Assembly (NCBI RefSeq): GCF_016806125.1
Contig: NZ_CP047166.1
Location: forward strand, 1,984,001 to 2,048,000
Source of the DNA: Ponticoccus alexandrii
GTDB taxonomy: Bacteria > Pseudomonadota > Alphaproteobacteria > Rhodobacterales > Rhodobacteraceae
Length of the DNA stretch: 64,000 nucleotides
Reading direction: 5' to 3'
The notes beneath the pieces are model-generated. The model had not been told where the DNA came from. It was given only the letters and a program-made list of their open reading frames with translations, and did no database searches. Positions 18,011 to 28,021 of this stretch are shown piece by piece. The position numbers were made by a program, and so were the translations under genes. Positions within the stretch are counted from its first letter, which is position 1. The number at the start of each line of letters is the position of its first letter.

Positions 18011-19341
18011 TGTCCGATCTCAGCCTTCACGACGGCGGCAGCGCTCCGCGCCGCTCTTCGATCCACTCTGTCAACGCCCGCACGAAGAAGCGCAACGCCT
18101 CGGAAAAGCGGTTCAAGGCCTATGGTATTGCCGCAATCTGCGTGGGCCTGTTCTTCCTGGTGGTGCTCGCCGCATCGATCCTGTCGAACGGAACGCGGGC
18201 CTTCACCCGCACCGTGGTCTCTGTCGACTTCACCCTGACGCAGGAACAGTTCGATGCCGCCGAGGGCACGCTTTTCAAGACCAAGGCCTATTCTGACTAC
18301 TTCATCGCCGCCGTGCAGCAGAAGCTGCAGGAGGACGGGGTTCAGATCGCCTTTGACGAGGCCACCATCGAGCGCATGATGGGCAAGGTCGGCTCTGCCA
18401 TCCGCGAGCATTACACCGCGAACCCGGGCGACCTCGGGCAGGCGGTGGCCTTCAGCCTGCCGACCTCCAGCCGCGTCGACGGCTACTTCAACGGCCGCGT
18501 GACCCGCGAGACGATGGAAGACAGCCGTTTTCTGATGGCCGCCGACCTCGACCTTGCGGACGCGCTGTCCGAGGCGGGCGTGATCACGTCAGAGTTCAAC
18601 TGGCCCTTCATCACCGGCGCGGACTCGGGTGTGGACAACCCCGGCGGCGCGGGCATCGGCGCCTCTGTCATCGGCTCGTTCTTCATGATGCTGGTGGTGC
18701 TCTTCCTGTCGCTGCCCATCGGCGTCGCGGCCTCGATCTACCTCGAGGAATTCGCGCCGCAGAACAAGTGGACCGACCTGATCGAGGTGAACATATCGAA
18801 CCTTGCCGCCGTGCCCTCGATCGTCTTCGGTATCCTCGGCCTTGCGGTGTTCATCCAGTTCATGCACCTGCCGCAGTCTGCGCCTCTGGTCGGTGGCCTC
18901 GTGCTGACCCTGATGACGCTGCCCACGATCATCATCTCCACCCGCGCCTCGCTGAAGTCGGTCCCGCCGTCGATCCGCGACGCGGCGCTGGGGGTCGGGG
19001 CCTCGAAGATGCAGGCGGTCTTCCACCACGTCCTGCCGCTGGCCATGCCGGGCATCCTGACCGGCACCATCATCGGCCTCGCGCAGGCGCTGGGGGAAAC
19101 CGCGCCGCTCCTGCTGATCGGCATGGTGGGCTTCGTGGCGCGCGGCTATCCCGACGGCTTCCTGCAGGGCTTCGTGGAACCCAACTCCGCCATGCCCGCG
19201 CAGATCTACACATGGGCGGCGCGCTCTGACGCGGCCTTCTACGACAAGGCATGGGGCGGCATCATCATCCTGCTGCTCTTCCTGCTCAGCATGAACATCA
19301 TCGCCATCATCCTGCGCCGCCGCTTCGAGCGCCGCTGGTAA
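18010..19341 (+). CDS. pstA: Phosphate ABC transporter permease PstA
   Basis: 443 residues. The N-terminal extension has one membrane segment (YGIAAICVGLFFLVVLAASI) and a periplasmic domain. The permease domain follows from about residue 215, with the EAA loop IRDAALGVGASKMQAVFHHV. Forms the channel with PstC. Overlaps pstC at ATGA. Confidence 0.93.
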   Translation: MSDLSLHDGGSAPRRSSIHSVNARTKKRNASEKRFKAYGIAAICVGLFFLVVLAASILSNGTRAFTRTVVSVDFTLTQEQFDAAEGTLFKTKAYSDYFIAAVQQKLQEDGVQIAFDEATIERMMGKVGSAIREHYTANPGDLGQAVAFSLPTSSRVDGYFNGRVTRETMEDSRFLMAADLDLADALSEAGVITSEFNWPFITGADSGVDNPGGAGIGASVIGSFFMMLVVLFLSLPIGVAASIYLEEFAPQNKWTDLIEVNISNLAAVPSIVFGILGLAVFIQFMHLPQSAPLVGGLVLTLMTLPTIIISTRASLKSVPPSIRDAALGVGASKMQAVFHHVLPLAMPGILTGTIIGLAQALGETAPLLLIGMVGFVARGYPDGFLQGFVEPNSAMPAQIYTWAARSDAAFYDKAWGGIIILLLFLLSMNIIAIILRRRFERRW

Positions 19342-19352
19342 GGCCCCCCTCC

Positions 19353-19370
19353 GGCGGCGCCCGCGCCGCC
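19353..19370 (+). repeat. Stem-loop between pstA and pstB
   Basis: GGCGGCG-cccg-CGCCGCC in the 132-bp gap. GC-rich hairpin without a T run; a processing or attenuation element is possible. Confidence 0.4.
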
Positions 19371-19473
19371 GCCCCCTGACCGCCGAAGGCGCGCCCCGCC
19401 GCGCCACCGGCCCCCACATCGCCCAACCGACCGCGCCGCATGCGCCGTTGGTAACCCGAACCGGGAGAGGTAT

Positions 19474-20280
19474 ATGAACATGTACGACGCACCGCATACG
19501 ACGGAGAGAGACGTGACGCAGACCGACGTTAAGATCGCCGCGAAGGGCGTGCAGGTCTATTACGGCGACACCCACGCCATCAAGGACGTGGACGTCCAGA
19601 TCGAGGACAAGACCGTCACCGCCTTCATCGGCCCCTCGGGCTGCGGCAAGTCGACCTTCCTGCGCTGCATCAACCGGATGAACGACACCATCGACATCTG
19701 CCGCGTCGAGGGTGACATTCTGATCGACGGCGAGGACATCTACGACAAGCGCGTCGACCCGGTGCAACTGCGCGCCAAGGTCGGCATGGTCTTCCAGAAG
19801 CCGAACCCCTTCCCGAAGTCGATCTACGACAACATCGCCTACGGCCCCCGCATCCACGGGCTGGCCCGCAACAAGGCCGAACTGGACGAGATCGTCGAGA
19901 AGTCGCTCCGCCGCGGCGCCATCTGGGACGAGGTCAAGGACCGTCTGGACAAGCCTGGCACCGGCCTGTCCGGCGGCCAGCAGCAGCGCCTGTGCATCGC
20001 CCGCGCCGTTGCGACCGAACCCGAGGTCCTGCTGATGGACGAGCCCTGCTCGGCGCTCGACCCCATTGCCACGGCGCAGGTCGAAGAACTGATCGACGAG
20101 CTGCGCAGCCAGTATTCGGTGGTCATCGTGACCCACTCGATGCAGCAGGCCGCGCGCGTCAGCCAGAAGACCGCCTTTTTCCACCTCGGCAACCTCGTCG
20201 AGTTTGGCGAAACCGGGAAGATCTTCACCAACCCCGAAGATCCCCGCACCGAAAGCTACATCACGGGACGGATCGGATAA
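19474..20280 (+). CDS. pstB: Phosphate ABC transporter ATPase PstB
   Basis: 268 residues. Walker [10 protein letters not shown] (53-61); the Pst-specific [10 protein letters not shown] follows; Q-loop [20 protein letters not shown]; signature [14 protein letters not shown]; Walker [15 protein letters not shown]-loop VTHSMQQA. Energises PstCA and is part of the phosphate signal to PhoR. Ribosome site GGGAGAGG lies before the ATG at 19474. Its stop overlaps the phoU start. Confidence 0.96.
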   Translation: MNMYDAPHTTERDVTQTDVKIAAKGVQVYYGDTHAIKDVDVQIEDKTVTAFIGPSGCGKSTFLRCINRMNDTIDICRVEGDILIDGEDIYDKRVDPVQLRAKVGMVFQKPNPFPKSIYDNIAYGPRIHGLARNKAELDEIVEKSLRRGAIWDEVKDRLDKPGTGLSGGQQQRLCIARAVATEPEVLLMDEPCSALDPIATAQVEELIDELRSQYSVVIVTHSMQQAARVSQKTAFFHLGNLVEFGETGKIFTNPEDPRTESYITGRIG

Positions 20281-21011
20281 TGAGCGAGCTGAAGCAGCAC
20301 ATCTCCAGCGCCTTCGACCGCGACCTCGAAGGCATACAGGCGCAGATCATGAAGATGGGGGGCCTCGTGGAGGCGGCCATTCAGGGCGCCGCCAAGTCGC
20401 TGGACACCCGCGACCAGGAACTGGCCGAAAAGGTGCGTCAGGGCGATGCGGCCATCGACGCGCTCGAAGAAGCTCTGCAGGATGAGGCCGCCCGCGTGAT
20501 CGCGCTGCGCGCGCCCTCTGCCATCGATCTGCGCGTGGTGCTTTCTGTCATGCGCATGTCGGCGAACCTTGAACGCATTGGCGATCTGTCGAAGAACATG
20601 GCCAAGCGCACCGGCGTGCTGGTGCAGCTGCATCAGGTCGGCGGCACCGCCACGTCGCTGCGCCGCATGGCGCGCGAGGTCGAGTTGATGCTCAAGGACG
20701 CGCTCGACAGCTACATCCAGCGCGACACCGCACTGGCGGCGGACGTGATCGAGCGCGACCGCGACGTCGACCAGATGTACAACACCCTGTTCCGCGAGTT
20801 CCTGACCTTCATGATGGAGGACCCGCGCAACATCACCGCCTGCATGCACCTGCATTTCATCGCCAAGAACATCGAGCGTATGGGCGACCATGTCACCGCG
20901 ATCGCCGAGCAGGTGATCTTCCTGACCACCGGCGAAAAGCCCGACGAACAGCGCCAGAAGGCAGACCTGACCTCGTCGGACCTCAGCCTTTCGCCGCAGC
21001 ACGAGGCCTGA
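20280..21011 (+). CDS. phoU: Phosphate signalling protein PhoU
   Basis: 243 residues, two three-helix PhoU repeats. Metal-binding motifs are visible in each half: LERIGDLSKNMAKR in the first and IERMGDHVTAIAEQ in the second. Links PstB to PhoR and keeps the regulon off when phosphate is high. The ATG at 20280 overlaps the pstB stop (TAATG), which decides this start over a longer upstream frame. Confidence 0.95.
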   Translation: MSELKQHISSAFDRDLEGIQAQIMKMGGLVEAAIQGAAKSLDTRDQELAEKVRQGDAAIDALEEALQDEAARVIALRAPSAIDLRVVLSVMRMSANLERIGDLSKNMAKRTGVLVQLHQVGGTATSLRRMAREVELMLKDALDSYIQRDTALAADVIERDRDVDQMYNTLFREFLTFMMEDPRNITACMHLHFIAKNIERMGDHVTAIAEQVIFLTTGEKPDEQRQKADLTSSDLSLSPQHEA

Positions 21012-21015
21012 CGCC

Positions 21016-21705
21016 TTGAGCAACGACCAACCCACGGTCCTCGTCGTCGAGGACGAACCGGCGCAGCGCGAAGTCCTGTCCTACAACCTCGAGGCAGAGG
21101 GCTTTCGCGTGGCCCGCGCCGAAAACGGCGAGGAGGCGATGGTCCTGCTTGCCGAGGAAAGCCCGGACATCATCGTTCTGGACTGGATGCTGCCGAACGT
21201 CTCGGGAATCGAGGTCTGCCGCCGCATCAAGACGCGGCCCGAAACCCGCAACGTGCCGATCATCATGCTGTCGGCGCGTTCGGAAGAGGTGGACCGCGTG
21301 CGCGGGCTGGAAACCGGCGCCGACGATTATGTGGTCAAGCCCTACTCGGTGGTCGAGTTGATGGCGCGGGTGCGCGCCCAGCTGCGCCGCACCCGCCCTG
21401 CGGCGGCGGGGCTGAGGTTGGAATACGAAGACATCGTGCTGGATGCCGAAACCCACCGGGTGACCCGCCGGGGCAAGGAGCTGAAGCTTGGCCCGACCGA
21501 GTTCCGGCTGCTGTCCACCTTCATGGAGAAGCCGGGCCGCGTCTGGTCGCGCGAGCAACTGCTGGACCGAGTCTGGGGCCGCGACATTTATGTCGACACC
21601 CGAACCGTCGACGTCCACATCGGACGGTTGCGCAAGGCGCTTGGCCAGCACGGTGGCGAGGATCCCCTGCGCACCGTCCGCGGCGCGGGCTATGCACTGG
21701 GGTGA
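21016..21705 (+). CDS. phoB: Phosphate-regulon response regulator PhoB
   Basis: 229 residues, OmpR/PhoB type. Receiver domain with acidic pocket VVEDEP and phospho-acceptor Asp-56 in IIVLDWMLPN; LSARSEE and the KPYSVVEL lysine follow. The C-terminal winged helix contains LGPTEFRLLSTFMEKPGRVW and TVDVHIGRLRKAL. The only start in a sensible place is TTG at 21016, four bases after phoU. Binds the Pho box at 15294. Confidence 0.95.
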   Translation: MSNDQPTVLVVEDEPAQREVLSYNLEAEGFRVARAENGEEAMVLLAEESPDIIVLDWMLPNVSGIEVCRRIKTRPETRNVPIIMLSARSEEVDRVRGLETGADDYVVKPYSVVELMARVRAQLRRTRPAAAGLRLEYEDIVLDAETHRVTRRGKELKLGPTEFRLLSTFMEKPGRVWSREQLLDRVWGRDIYVDTRTVDVHIGRLRKALGQHGGEDPLRTVRGAGYALG

Positions 21706-21707
21706 GC

Positions 21708-21791
21708 ATCGGGTCGCGCCTGCGGCGCGATGAAAGGTCCGGGGGACCTTTCACGATGCGAACGGGCGGAGCCCGGGATCGGGTCGCGCCT
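21708..21791. repeat. 14-bp direct repeat enclosing a palindrome
   Basis: ATCGGGTCGCGCCT occurs at 21708-21721 and again at 21778-21791, exactly 70 bp apart. Between them is a perfect inverted repeat TGAAAGGTCC-ggg-GGACCTTTCA (21731-21753). The palindrome centre TCC-NNN-GGA matches that of segments inserted in the IS3 transposases at 50988 and 54485. It starts 3 bp after the phoB stop and might end that transcript. Confidence 0.7.
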
Positions 21792-21813
21792 CTGTGCTAC
21801 GGTTGAGGTGCGG

Positions 21814-21837
21814 GGAAGGCGCTTCGAAGCGCCTTCC
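21814..21837. repeat. Perfect 24-bp palindrome
   Basis: GGAAGGCGCTTC followed immediately by GAAGCGCCTTCC, with no spacer. It could be a dimeric operator or a hairpin; no gene starts close by (the next begins at 22163). Confidence 0.65.
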
Positions 21838-23464
<1,627 letters not shown>

Positions 23465-23489
23465 CGCCGAACGCGGCCCTCTTCGTGCA

Positions 23490-23560
23490 GGGGGCAGGGC
23501 GGAGGGGGCTCTGCCCCCGCTGCGCTCCCCCAAGGGTATTTGAGAGACCAGAGAAGCACG
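23490..23560 (+). repeat. Rhodobacteraceae-type intergenic repeat, copy 1
   Basis: GC-rich block with hairpin GGGGGC-tct-GCCCCC (23504-23518), then CGCTCCCCC, then a GGGTATTT and CAGAGAAGCAC tail. Copy 2, at 39245-39312 on the other strand, has the same module order. Both copies sit just after the 3' end of a gene in the same direction, here the HupE/UreJ gene. Confidence 0.65.
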
Positions 23561-23784
23561 CGGAGAGCGGGACCGCTGACCTTGCGCGAGGTCTTTTCAG
23601 TGACCTGGCTTCCGGGAGTTGCGCTGGTTTAGTGCTTGCGTCCGGGCGCGCGGTGTTCTAATGGCGCGCTCACGAACCCCGCAGGCGGGGGCGGGCCCAT
23701 TGGACAGACATCCCCAGGGGTCCACCGGTTGAGGCATAGACCTTGATCCCCCGCCGAGGCATGAAACCGGAAAGGATAGAAGGC

Positions 23785-24555
23785 ATGGCTCTTCCCGAGT
23801 TCACCATGCGCCAGCTGCTTGAAGCAGGCGTGCACTTTGGCCACCAGACGCAGCGCTGGAACCCCCGCATGGGCGAGTTCATCTACGGTGCGCGCAACGG
23901 CATCCACATCATGGACCTGACGCAGACCGTCCCGATGCTGGACGCCGCTCTGAACGCGATCCGCGATTGCGTCGCCAAGAACGGCCGCGTGCTGTTTGTC
24001 GGCACCAAGCGGCAGGCCGCGCAGCCGATCGCCGAGGCGGCCGAGAAATGCGCGCAGTACTACATGAACCACCGCTGGCTGGGCGGCACGCTGACCAACT
24101 GGCAGACCGTGTCGCAGTCGATCAACCGCCTGCGTCAGATCGACGAGACGATGGAAGGTGGCGCCGAGGGCCTCACCAAGAAAGAGCGTCTGAACATGGA
24201 ACGCGACCAGGGTAAGCTTCAGGCTTCGCTAGGCGGCATCCGTGAAATGGGCGGCGTGCCGGACATGCTGTTCGTCATCGACGTCAAGAAAGAGGCGCTG
24301 GCCGTCGCCGAAGCCAACAAGCTGGGCATCCCGGTCGTCGCCATCGTCGACACCAACTGCTCGCCCGAGGGTGTGGATTACATCATCCCCGGCAACGACG
24401 ACGCGGCCCGCGCGATCGCGCTGTACTGCGACCTCGTGTCCCGCGCGGCCCTGGACGGCATGACCGGCCAGATGGAAGCCGCCGGCGTGGACATCGGCGC
24501 CTTCGAAGAGGCCCCGGTCGAGGAAACCCTCGCCGAGACCGGCGAGACCGCCTGA
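23785..24555 (+). CDS. rpsB: 30S ribosomal protein S2
   Basis: 256 residues. Opens [21 protein letters not shown], the S2 signature; a second signature is [24 protein letters not shown] (in parts). Needed for small-subunit assembly and S1 binding. The start at 23785 is set by the S2 N-terminus and AAGGATAGAAGG upstream. The preceding 320 bp hold the repeat and probably a structured leader, but I cannot assign a known S2-leader RNA. Confidence 0.97.
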   Translation: MALPEFTMRQLLEAGVHFGHQTQRWNPRMGEFIYGARNGIHIMDLTQTVPMLDAALNAIRDCVAKNGRVLFVGTKRQAAQPIAEAAEKCAQYYMNHRWLGGTLTNWQTVSQSINRLRQIDETMEGGAEGLTKKERLNMERDQGKLQASLGGIREMGGVPDMLFVIDVKKEALAVAEANKLGIPVVAIVDTNCSPEGVDYIIPGNDDAARAIALYCDLVSRAALDGMTGQMEAAGVDIGAFEEAPVEETLAETGETA

Positions 24556-24591
24556 TCCCGCTGTCGCGAAAGCGACACATCTGCGTGACAA

Positions 24592-24618
24592 GGCAAGGGG
24601 GCCCGGGGCCCCTTTGCC
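24592..24618 (+). repeat. Hairpin in the rpsB-tsf gap
   Basis: GGCAAGGGGGCCC against GGGGCCCCTTTGCC, complementary over about 13 bp with one G-U pair. A smaller GTCGC-gaaa-GCGAC hairpin lies just upstream. Together they may tune the ratio of Tsf to S2. Confidence 0.5.
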
Positions 24619-24651
24619 ACCCCGCAAGACAGACATGAGGAGAGCCAGCAC

Positions 24652-25527
24652 ATGGCAATCACCGCATCCCAGGTGAAAGAACTGCGCGAGATGACCGGCG
24701 CAGGCATGATGGACGCCAAGAAGGCACTGGTCGAGAACGACGGCAACATGGACGCCGCGGTCGACTGGCTGCGCACCAAGGGCCTCGCCAAGGCCGCCAA
24801 GAAGTCCGGCCGTACCGCGGCAGAGGGCCTTGTGGCCGTGGCCATCGACGGTGGCACCGGCGTCGCCGTCGAAGTGAACTCGGAAACCGACTTCGTTGCC
24901 AAGAACGCGGGCTTCCAGGAAATGGTCGGGGGCATCGCCCAGGCCGCTCTGGGTGTCGACTCGGTCGAGGCTCTGGCCGATGCCAAGGTGAACGGCAAGC
25001 CCGTGAGCGAGACCATCACCGACGCGGTCGCCAAGATCGGCGAGAACATGACCCTGCGCCGGATGGCCAAGGTCTCTGGTGAAGTGGTCGCGTCCTACGT
25101 CCACAACGCCGCCACCGATGGCATGGGCCAGATCGGCGTGCTGGTCGCGATGAAGGGCGGCTCGGAAGAGTTTGGCCGTCAGGTCGCCATGCACATCGCC
25201 GCCGCGAACCCGGCCGCTCTGAACGAATCCGAGCTCGACGCATCGGTCGTCGAGAAGGAGCGTCAGGTGCAGATCGACATCGCGCGCGAGTCCGGCAAGC
25301 CCGAGCAGGTCATCGAGAAGATGATCGAAGGCCGCATGAAGAAGTTCCTCGCCGAGATCACCCTTGTCGGCCAGCCTTTCGCGCTGAACCCCGATGTGAC
25401 CGTCGAGCAGGCCGCCAAGGACGCCGGCGCCGAGATCACCGGTTTCGTCCGCATGCAGGTCGGCGAAGGCATCGAGGTCGAGAAGGAAGACTTCGCAGCC
25501 GAGGTGGCGAAGGCCGCTCAGGGCTGA
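24652..25527 (+). CDS. tsf: Translation elongation factor Ts
   Basis: 291 residues. Starts [20 protein letters not shown] and has the N-terminal UBA-like domain with the [12 protein letters not shown] signature. The core domains follow ([12 protein letters not shown]). It exchanges GDP for GTP on EF-Tu. Standard rpsB-tsf pair; a strong terminator lies 26 bp after the stop. Confidence 0.97.
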   Translation: MAITASQVKELREMTGAGMMDAKKALVENDGNMDAAVDWLRTKGLAKAAKKSGRTAAEGLVAVAIDGGTGVAVEVNSETDFVAKNAGFQEMVGGIAQAALGVDSVEALADAKVNGKPVSETITDAVAKIGENMTLRRMAKVSGEVVASYVHNAATDGMGQIGVLVAMKGGSEEFGRQVAMHIAAANPAALNESELDASVVEKERQVQIDIARESGKPEQVIEKMIEGRMKKFLAEITLVGQPFALNPDVTVEQAAKDAGAEITGFVRMQVGEGIEVEKEDFAAEVAKAAQG

Positions 25528-25552
25528 CACCGGTCCGACACCACGTATGACC

Positions 25553-25584
25553 AAAGGCGCGGGGGAAACCTCGCGCCTTTTTTT
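25553..25584 (+). terminator. Terminator of rpsB-tsf
   Basis: AAAGGCGCG (25553-25561) pairs with CGCGCCTTT (25572-25580), and the T run continues to 25584. Classic Rho-independent form. Confidence 0.9.
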
Positions 25585-26119
25585 GTGGTGAAGGGGCAGG
25601 GGGTGCGCGCCCCGCAACCGAGGGACAGGAGCATCACCCGCCCCGCAATAGGATGTTTGGAGCGGCTCTCGCGTGTTTCCGCCGGAGTTTCGGCAGCTGT
25701 AAGCGAAAACGTGCCGTGACCGGGCTGCCGGTCTGGTCGGGTGGATGTGGCCTGTGCAAGGATCGGGGTCCCCGGAACGAGACATTGGGGATGATGTCCA
25801 GGGACCCCGAGGGGATGCTGGCTGGTGGTGCGGTAATTGCACCACCAAACCAGCCCGGCTTGCACCGATAATGAGACTCCAGGGCCCGGAAATATCGCGG
25901 GTTGGCGCCCCTTCGTTCCATGGCCAAAGCCACCACTCACGGAACAGCCTCAGATTGACCGTTTCCGCGATTCAAAGGAAGTCTGGATTTCCTGACCAAC
26001 TGGCAAAAGAGGTGAATTCACGGGGGATTAACGGGGATTCTCCAGTAAGACCTGTCATAATTAGCAGGTCATCCGGAGAACCAGAGCGGGCCGCGATGGG
26101 TCGTGTGTGCCGGGGCGAT
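25585..26119. other. 535-bp gap with a lux-box-like site
   Basis: Lies between convergent tsf and the luxR-type gene. Short frames on the minus strand exist but show no family resemblance. The right end holds the lux-box-like palindrome at 26050-26069. An unannotated small RNA here is possible. Confidence 0.4.
26050..26069. promoter_or_regulatory. lux-box-like palindrome
   Basis: ACCTGT-N8-GCAGGT (N8 = CATAATTA), one base from the Vibrio-type ACCTGT-N8-ACAGGT lux box. It lies 51 bp beyond the 3' end of the only LuxR-type gene here, not in front of a visible gene. A chance match is possible. Confidence 0.35.
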
Positions 26120-26884
26120 TCACGCCTCGATGATGAACATCTGATTGTGGAACGCGGCCTTGGCCACGGCCTGCGCGGTGGTTTCCACGTTCAGCGTTTC
26201 CCGGGCAAGGCGCAGGTGCTTTTCGATCGTGGCCTGCGTCAGGCCCATGATCTGCGCAATGTCCTGCATGGTCTTGCCGTCTCCGACCCATTCCAGTGCC
26301 TCGCGCTGGCGCGGGGTCAGGTTCTGGTTCGGCAGCGGAACGGGCAGGGTGAGGATCTTCAGATGGGCAAGGTTGTTGCAAAGCACGATATCCTGCCCGT
26401 GCTCCTTCCAGATGGCATCCGCCTGATCCTGGTTCATCTCGGCCCGGGTGGTCAGCGAGATCGCGCCCTTGGTGCGGTGCGATACGGATTTGAAGCTGAT
26501 GGTATAGCCCGCGTGAACCTTGTGGGTGAGGTTGAAGGCCACAACCTGCTGCGCACGCTCGTCCAGCGTGCCCTTGTTGATCTGCTCGGCCAGCGCACGC
26601 CAGCTGCAATGACCCTCGTTCTCCAGCGCCCAGCGGACCATGGGCGCATATTTATAAAGCCCGTCCTCGACAAAACCTTTGCGATAGGCCGCCGTGTGGT
26701 TCGTCAGCACGACAAAGTCGTTGGGATCCCCGAAGGAGGTCGCGGTCATAAAGCGCGTGAAGCCGTAGATGAGCCGGTCGAAGCCGTAGTCATCCATGCG
26801 CTTGCAGTGCATGGCCCACAGGTCTTCCACCGTGGCGGCATTGGTGAGCGCAATCAGGTATTCCCTGAGATCCTCGTTCATCAC
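26120..26884 (-). CDS. LuxR-family autoinducer-domain regulator (orphan)
   Basis: 254 residues. The N-terminal autoinducer-binding domain covers about residues 15-165 (DDYGFDRLIYGFTRF, MVRWALENEGHCSW, GYTISFKS). The C-terminal GerE HTH covers about 188-250 (LTPRQREALEWVGDGKTMQDI, then TIEKHLRLARETLNV). No luxI synthase gene is in the window, so it may answer to a signal made elsewhere or to none. The start overlaps the aroQ stop by 4 bp, indicating coupling. The ligand is unknown. Confidence 0.88.
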   Translation of the reverse strand: MMNEDLREYLIALTNAATVEDLWAMHCKRMDDYGFDRLIYGFTRFMTATSFGDPNDFVVLTNHTAAYRKGFVEDGLYKYAPMVRWALENEGHCSWRALAEQINKGTLDERAQQVVAFNLTHKVHAGYTISFKSVSHRTKGAISLTTRAEMNQDQADAIWKEHGQDIVLCNNLAHLKILTLPVPLPNQNLTPRQREALEWVGDGKTMQDIAQIMGLTQATIEKHLRLARETLNVETTAQAVAKAAFHNQMFIIEA

Positions 26885-27321
26885 GCCACTCCGAGATGTG
26901 CGGCCAGCGCGTCGATGGCCAGGATATAGCCCTGTGCGCCAAAGCCCGCGATGACCCCAATCGCCACCGGAGAGATGAAGGACCGGTGCCGGAATTCCTC
27001 GCGCGCATGGACGTTTGAGAGGTGAAGCTCAACCACCTTTGCCTCGGCGCCCTTGATGGCATCCATCAGCGCGATCGAGGTGTGGGTATAGGCGCCGGCG
27101 TTGAAGACGATGCCGTCATGGGTACCGCGCGCCTCCTGGATGGCGGTCACCAGAGCGCCTTCGTGGTTGGACTGGGCGCAGGCGATGTCGATTCCACGGC
27201 TCTTGCCATGCTTGCGGCACATCTCTTCGACATCGGCGAGCGTGGTGTGGCCGTAAATTTCGGGCTGGCGCGTGCCGAGCAGGTTGAGGTTCGGCCCGTT
27301 GAGGATAAGGATGGACGTCAT
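26881..27321 (-). CDS. aroQ: 3-Dehydroquinate dehydratase, type II
   Basis: 146 residues, dodecameric type II enzyme of the shikimate pathway. The start ILILNGPNLNLLGTRQPEIYG carries the catalytic tyrosine. NAGAYTHTSIALMDAI and VELHLSNVHAREEFRHRS carry the catalytic histidine and substrate contacts. First gene of the aroQ-luxR pair. Confidence 0.96.
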   Translation of the reverse strand: MTSILILNGPNLNLLGTRQPEIYGHTTLADVEEMCRKHGKSRGIDIACAQSNHEGALVTAIQEARGTHDGIVFNAGAYTHTSIALMDAIKGAEAKVVELHLSNVHAREEFRHRSFISPVAIGVIAGFGAQGYILAIDALAAHLGVA

Positions 27322-28021
27322 TGGAGGCTCCGGAAAAGTTGACTGGACGGTAAAGGTGGGATCACGGCACTGTCCAGCATCTAATACCGGTCGGCTGCGG
27401 ACGGTGACCCTTCAGACACGAAGACGCTGCGGTCTGCGATCCACGCGGGGCGCCTGTCATTGGTGCGCCGCTGGGGCGCCTGAGAGACCGGAGCATGCTG
27501 ATGCGCGGTGAGGTGCGAAGACGGGGCCTTGGCAGTATGGGCTTGCATCGTATAATTACATAATACTGATTATAGGATATATTCTGTGGTTGGTTGCGGG
27601 TTCACGTTGAGGAATCTTGTTCCCTATGAAAGCAACCTCTTACAGGGTTTAATTGAACCTCTGTCACGACCCTCGGAAAGTTGTCGCAGAGCGCCGGACG
27701 AAGGCAACGTGCCGCGAAGCCAGGTTTCCGCTCCCGGAGATTATGGATCGGCCTTCTGCTCCGATATGGGATCAGCGTTATAGACGAAAAGACATCCCCA
27801 TGCGGCGCCACTGCCTTTAACTTTTGCATGTGTCCGGCGACGCGTGCCTGCCGCCGGAATACTGCCGGTAGTCCATCACCGCGCTGCGGCCAAGGATGCA
27901 GCCGCGCCGACACGGTCCCGGGACATTCGGGACAGTCCAGCTGTTCCAGCGGCTGGAGCCGATCACCATGCTCGACGCCAAGGTGGCGCCCACTGGCGAT
28001 CCCATCCGGCGGGCGCCTGTT
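27322..28021. other. 700-bp gap with an AT-rich patch
   Basis: No gene that I can support. Bases about 27548-27585 are strikingly AT-rich (ATAATTACATAATACTGATT and following) compared with the flanks. It could be a promoter or a junction of acquired DNA. The aroQ promoter should lie at its left end. Confidence 0.45.

Noticed and set aside
21708-21791. Direct repeats read as a phage or integrative-element attachment pair
   Set aside because: Only 70 bp apart and without any integrase; better seen as a small duplication around a palindrome.
23590-23784. A known ribosomal-protein leader RNA upstream of rpsB
   Set aside because: Inverted repeats are visible, but I could not match them to a described S2 leader, so it is not called as a feature.
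25634-25936. 100-codon minus-strand frame downstream of tsf
   Set aside because: Proline- and arginine-rich composition, no ribosome site and no recognisable domain.
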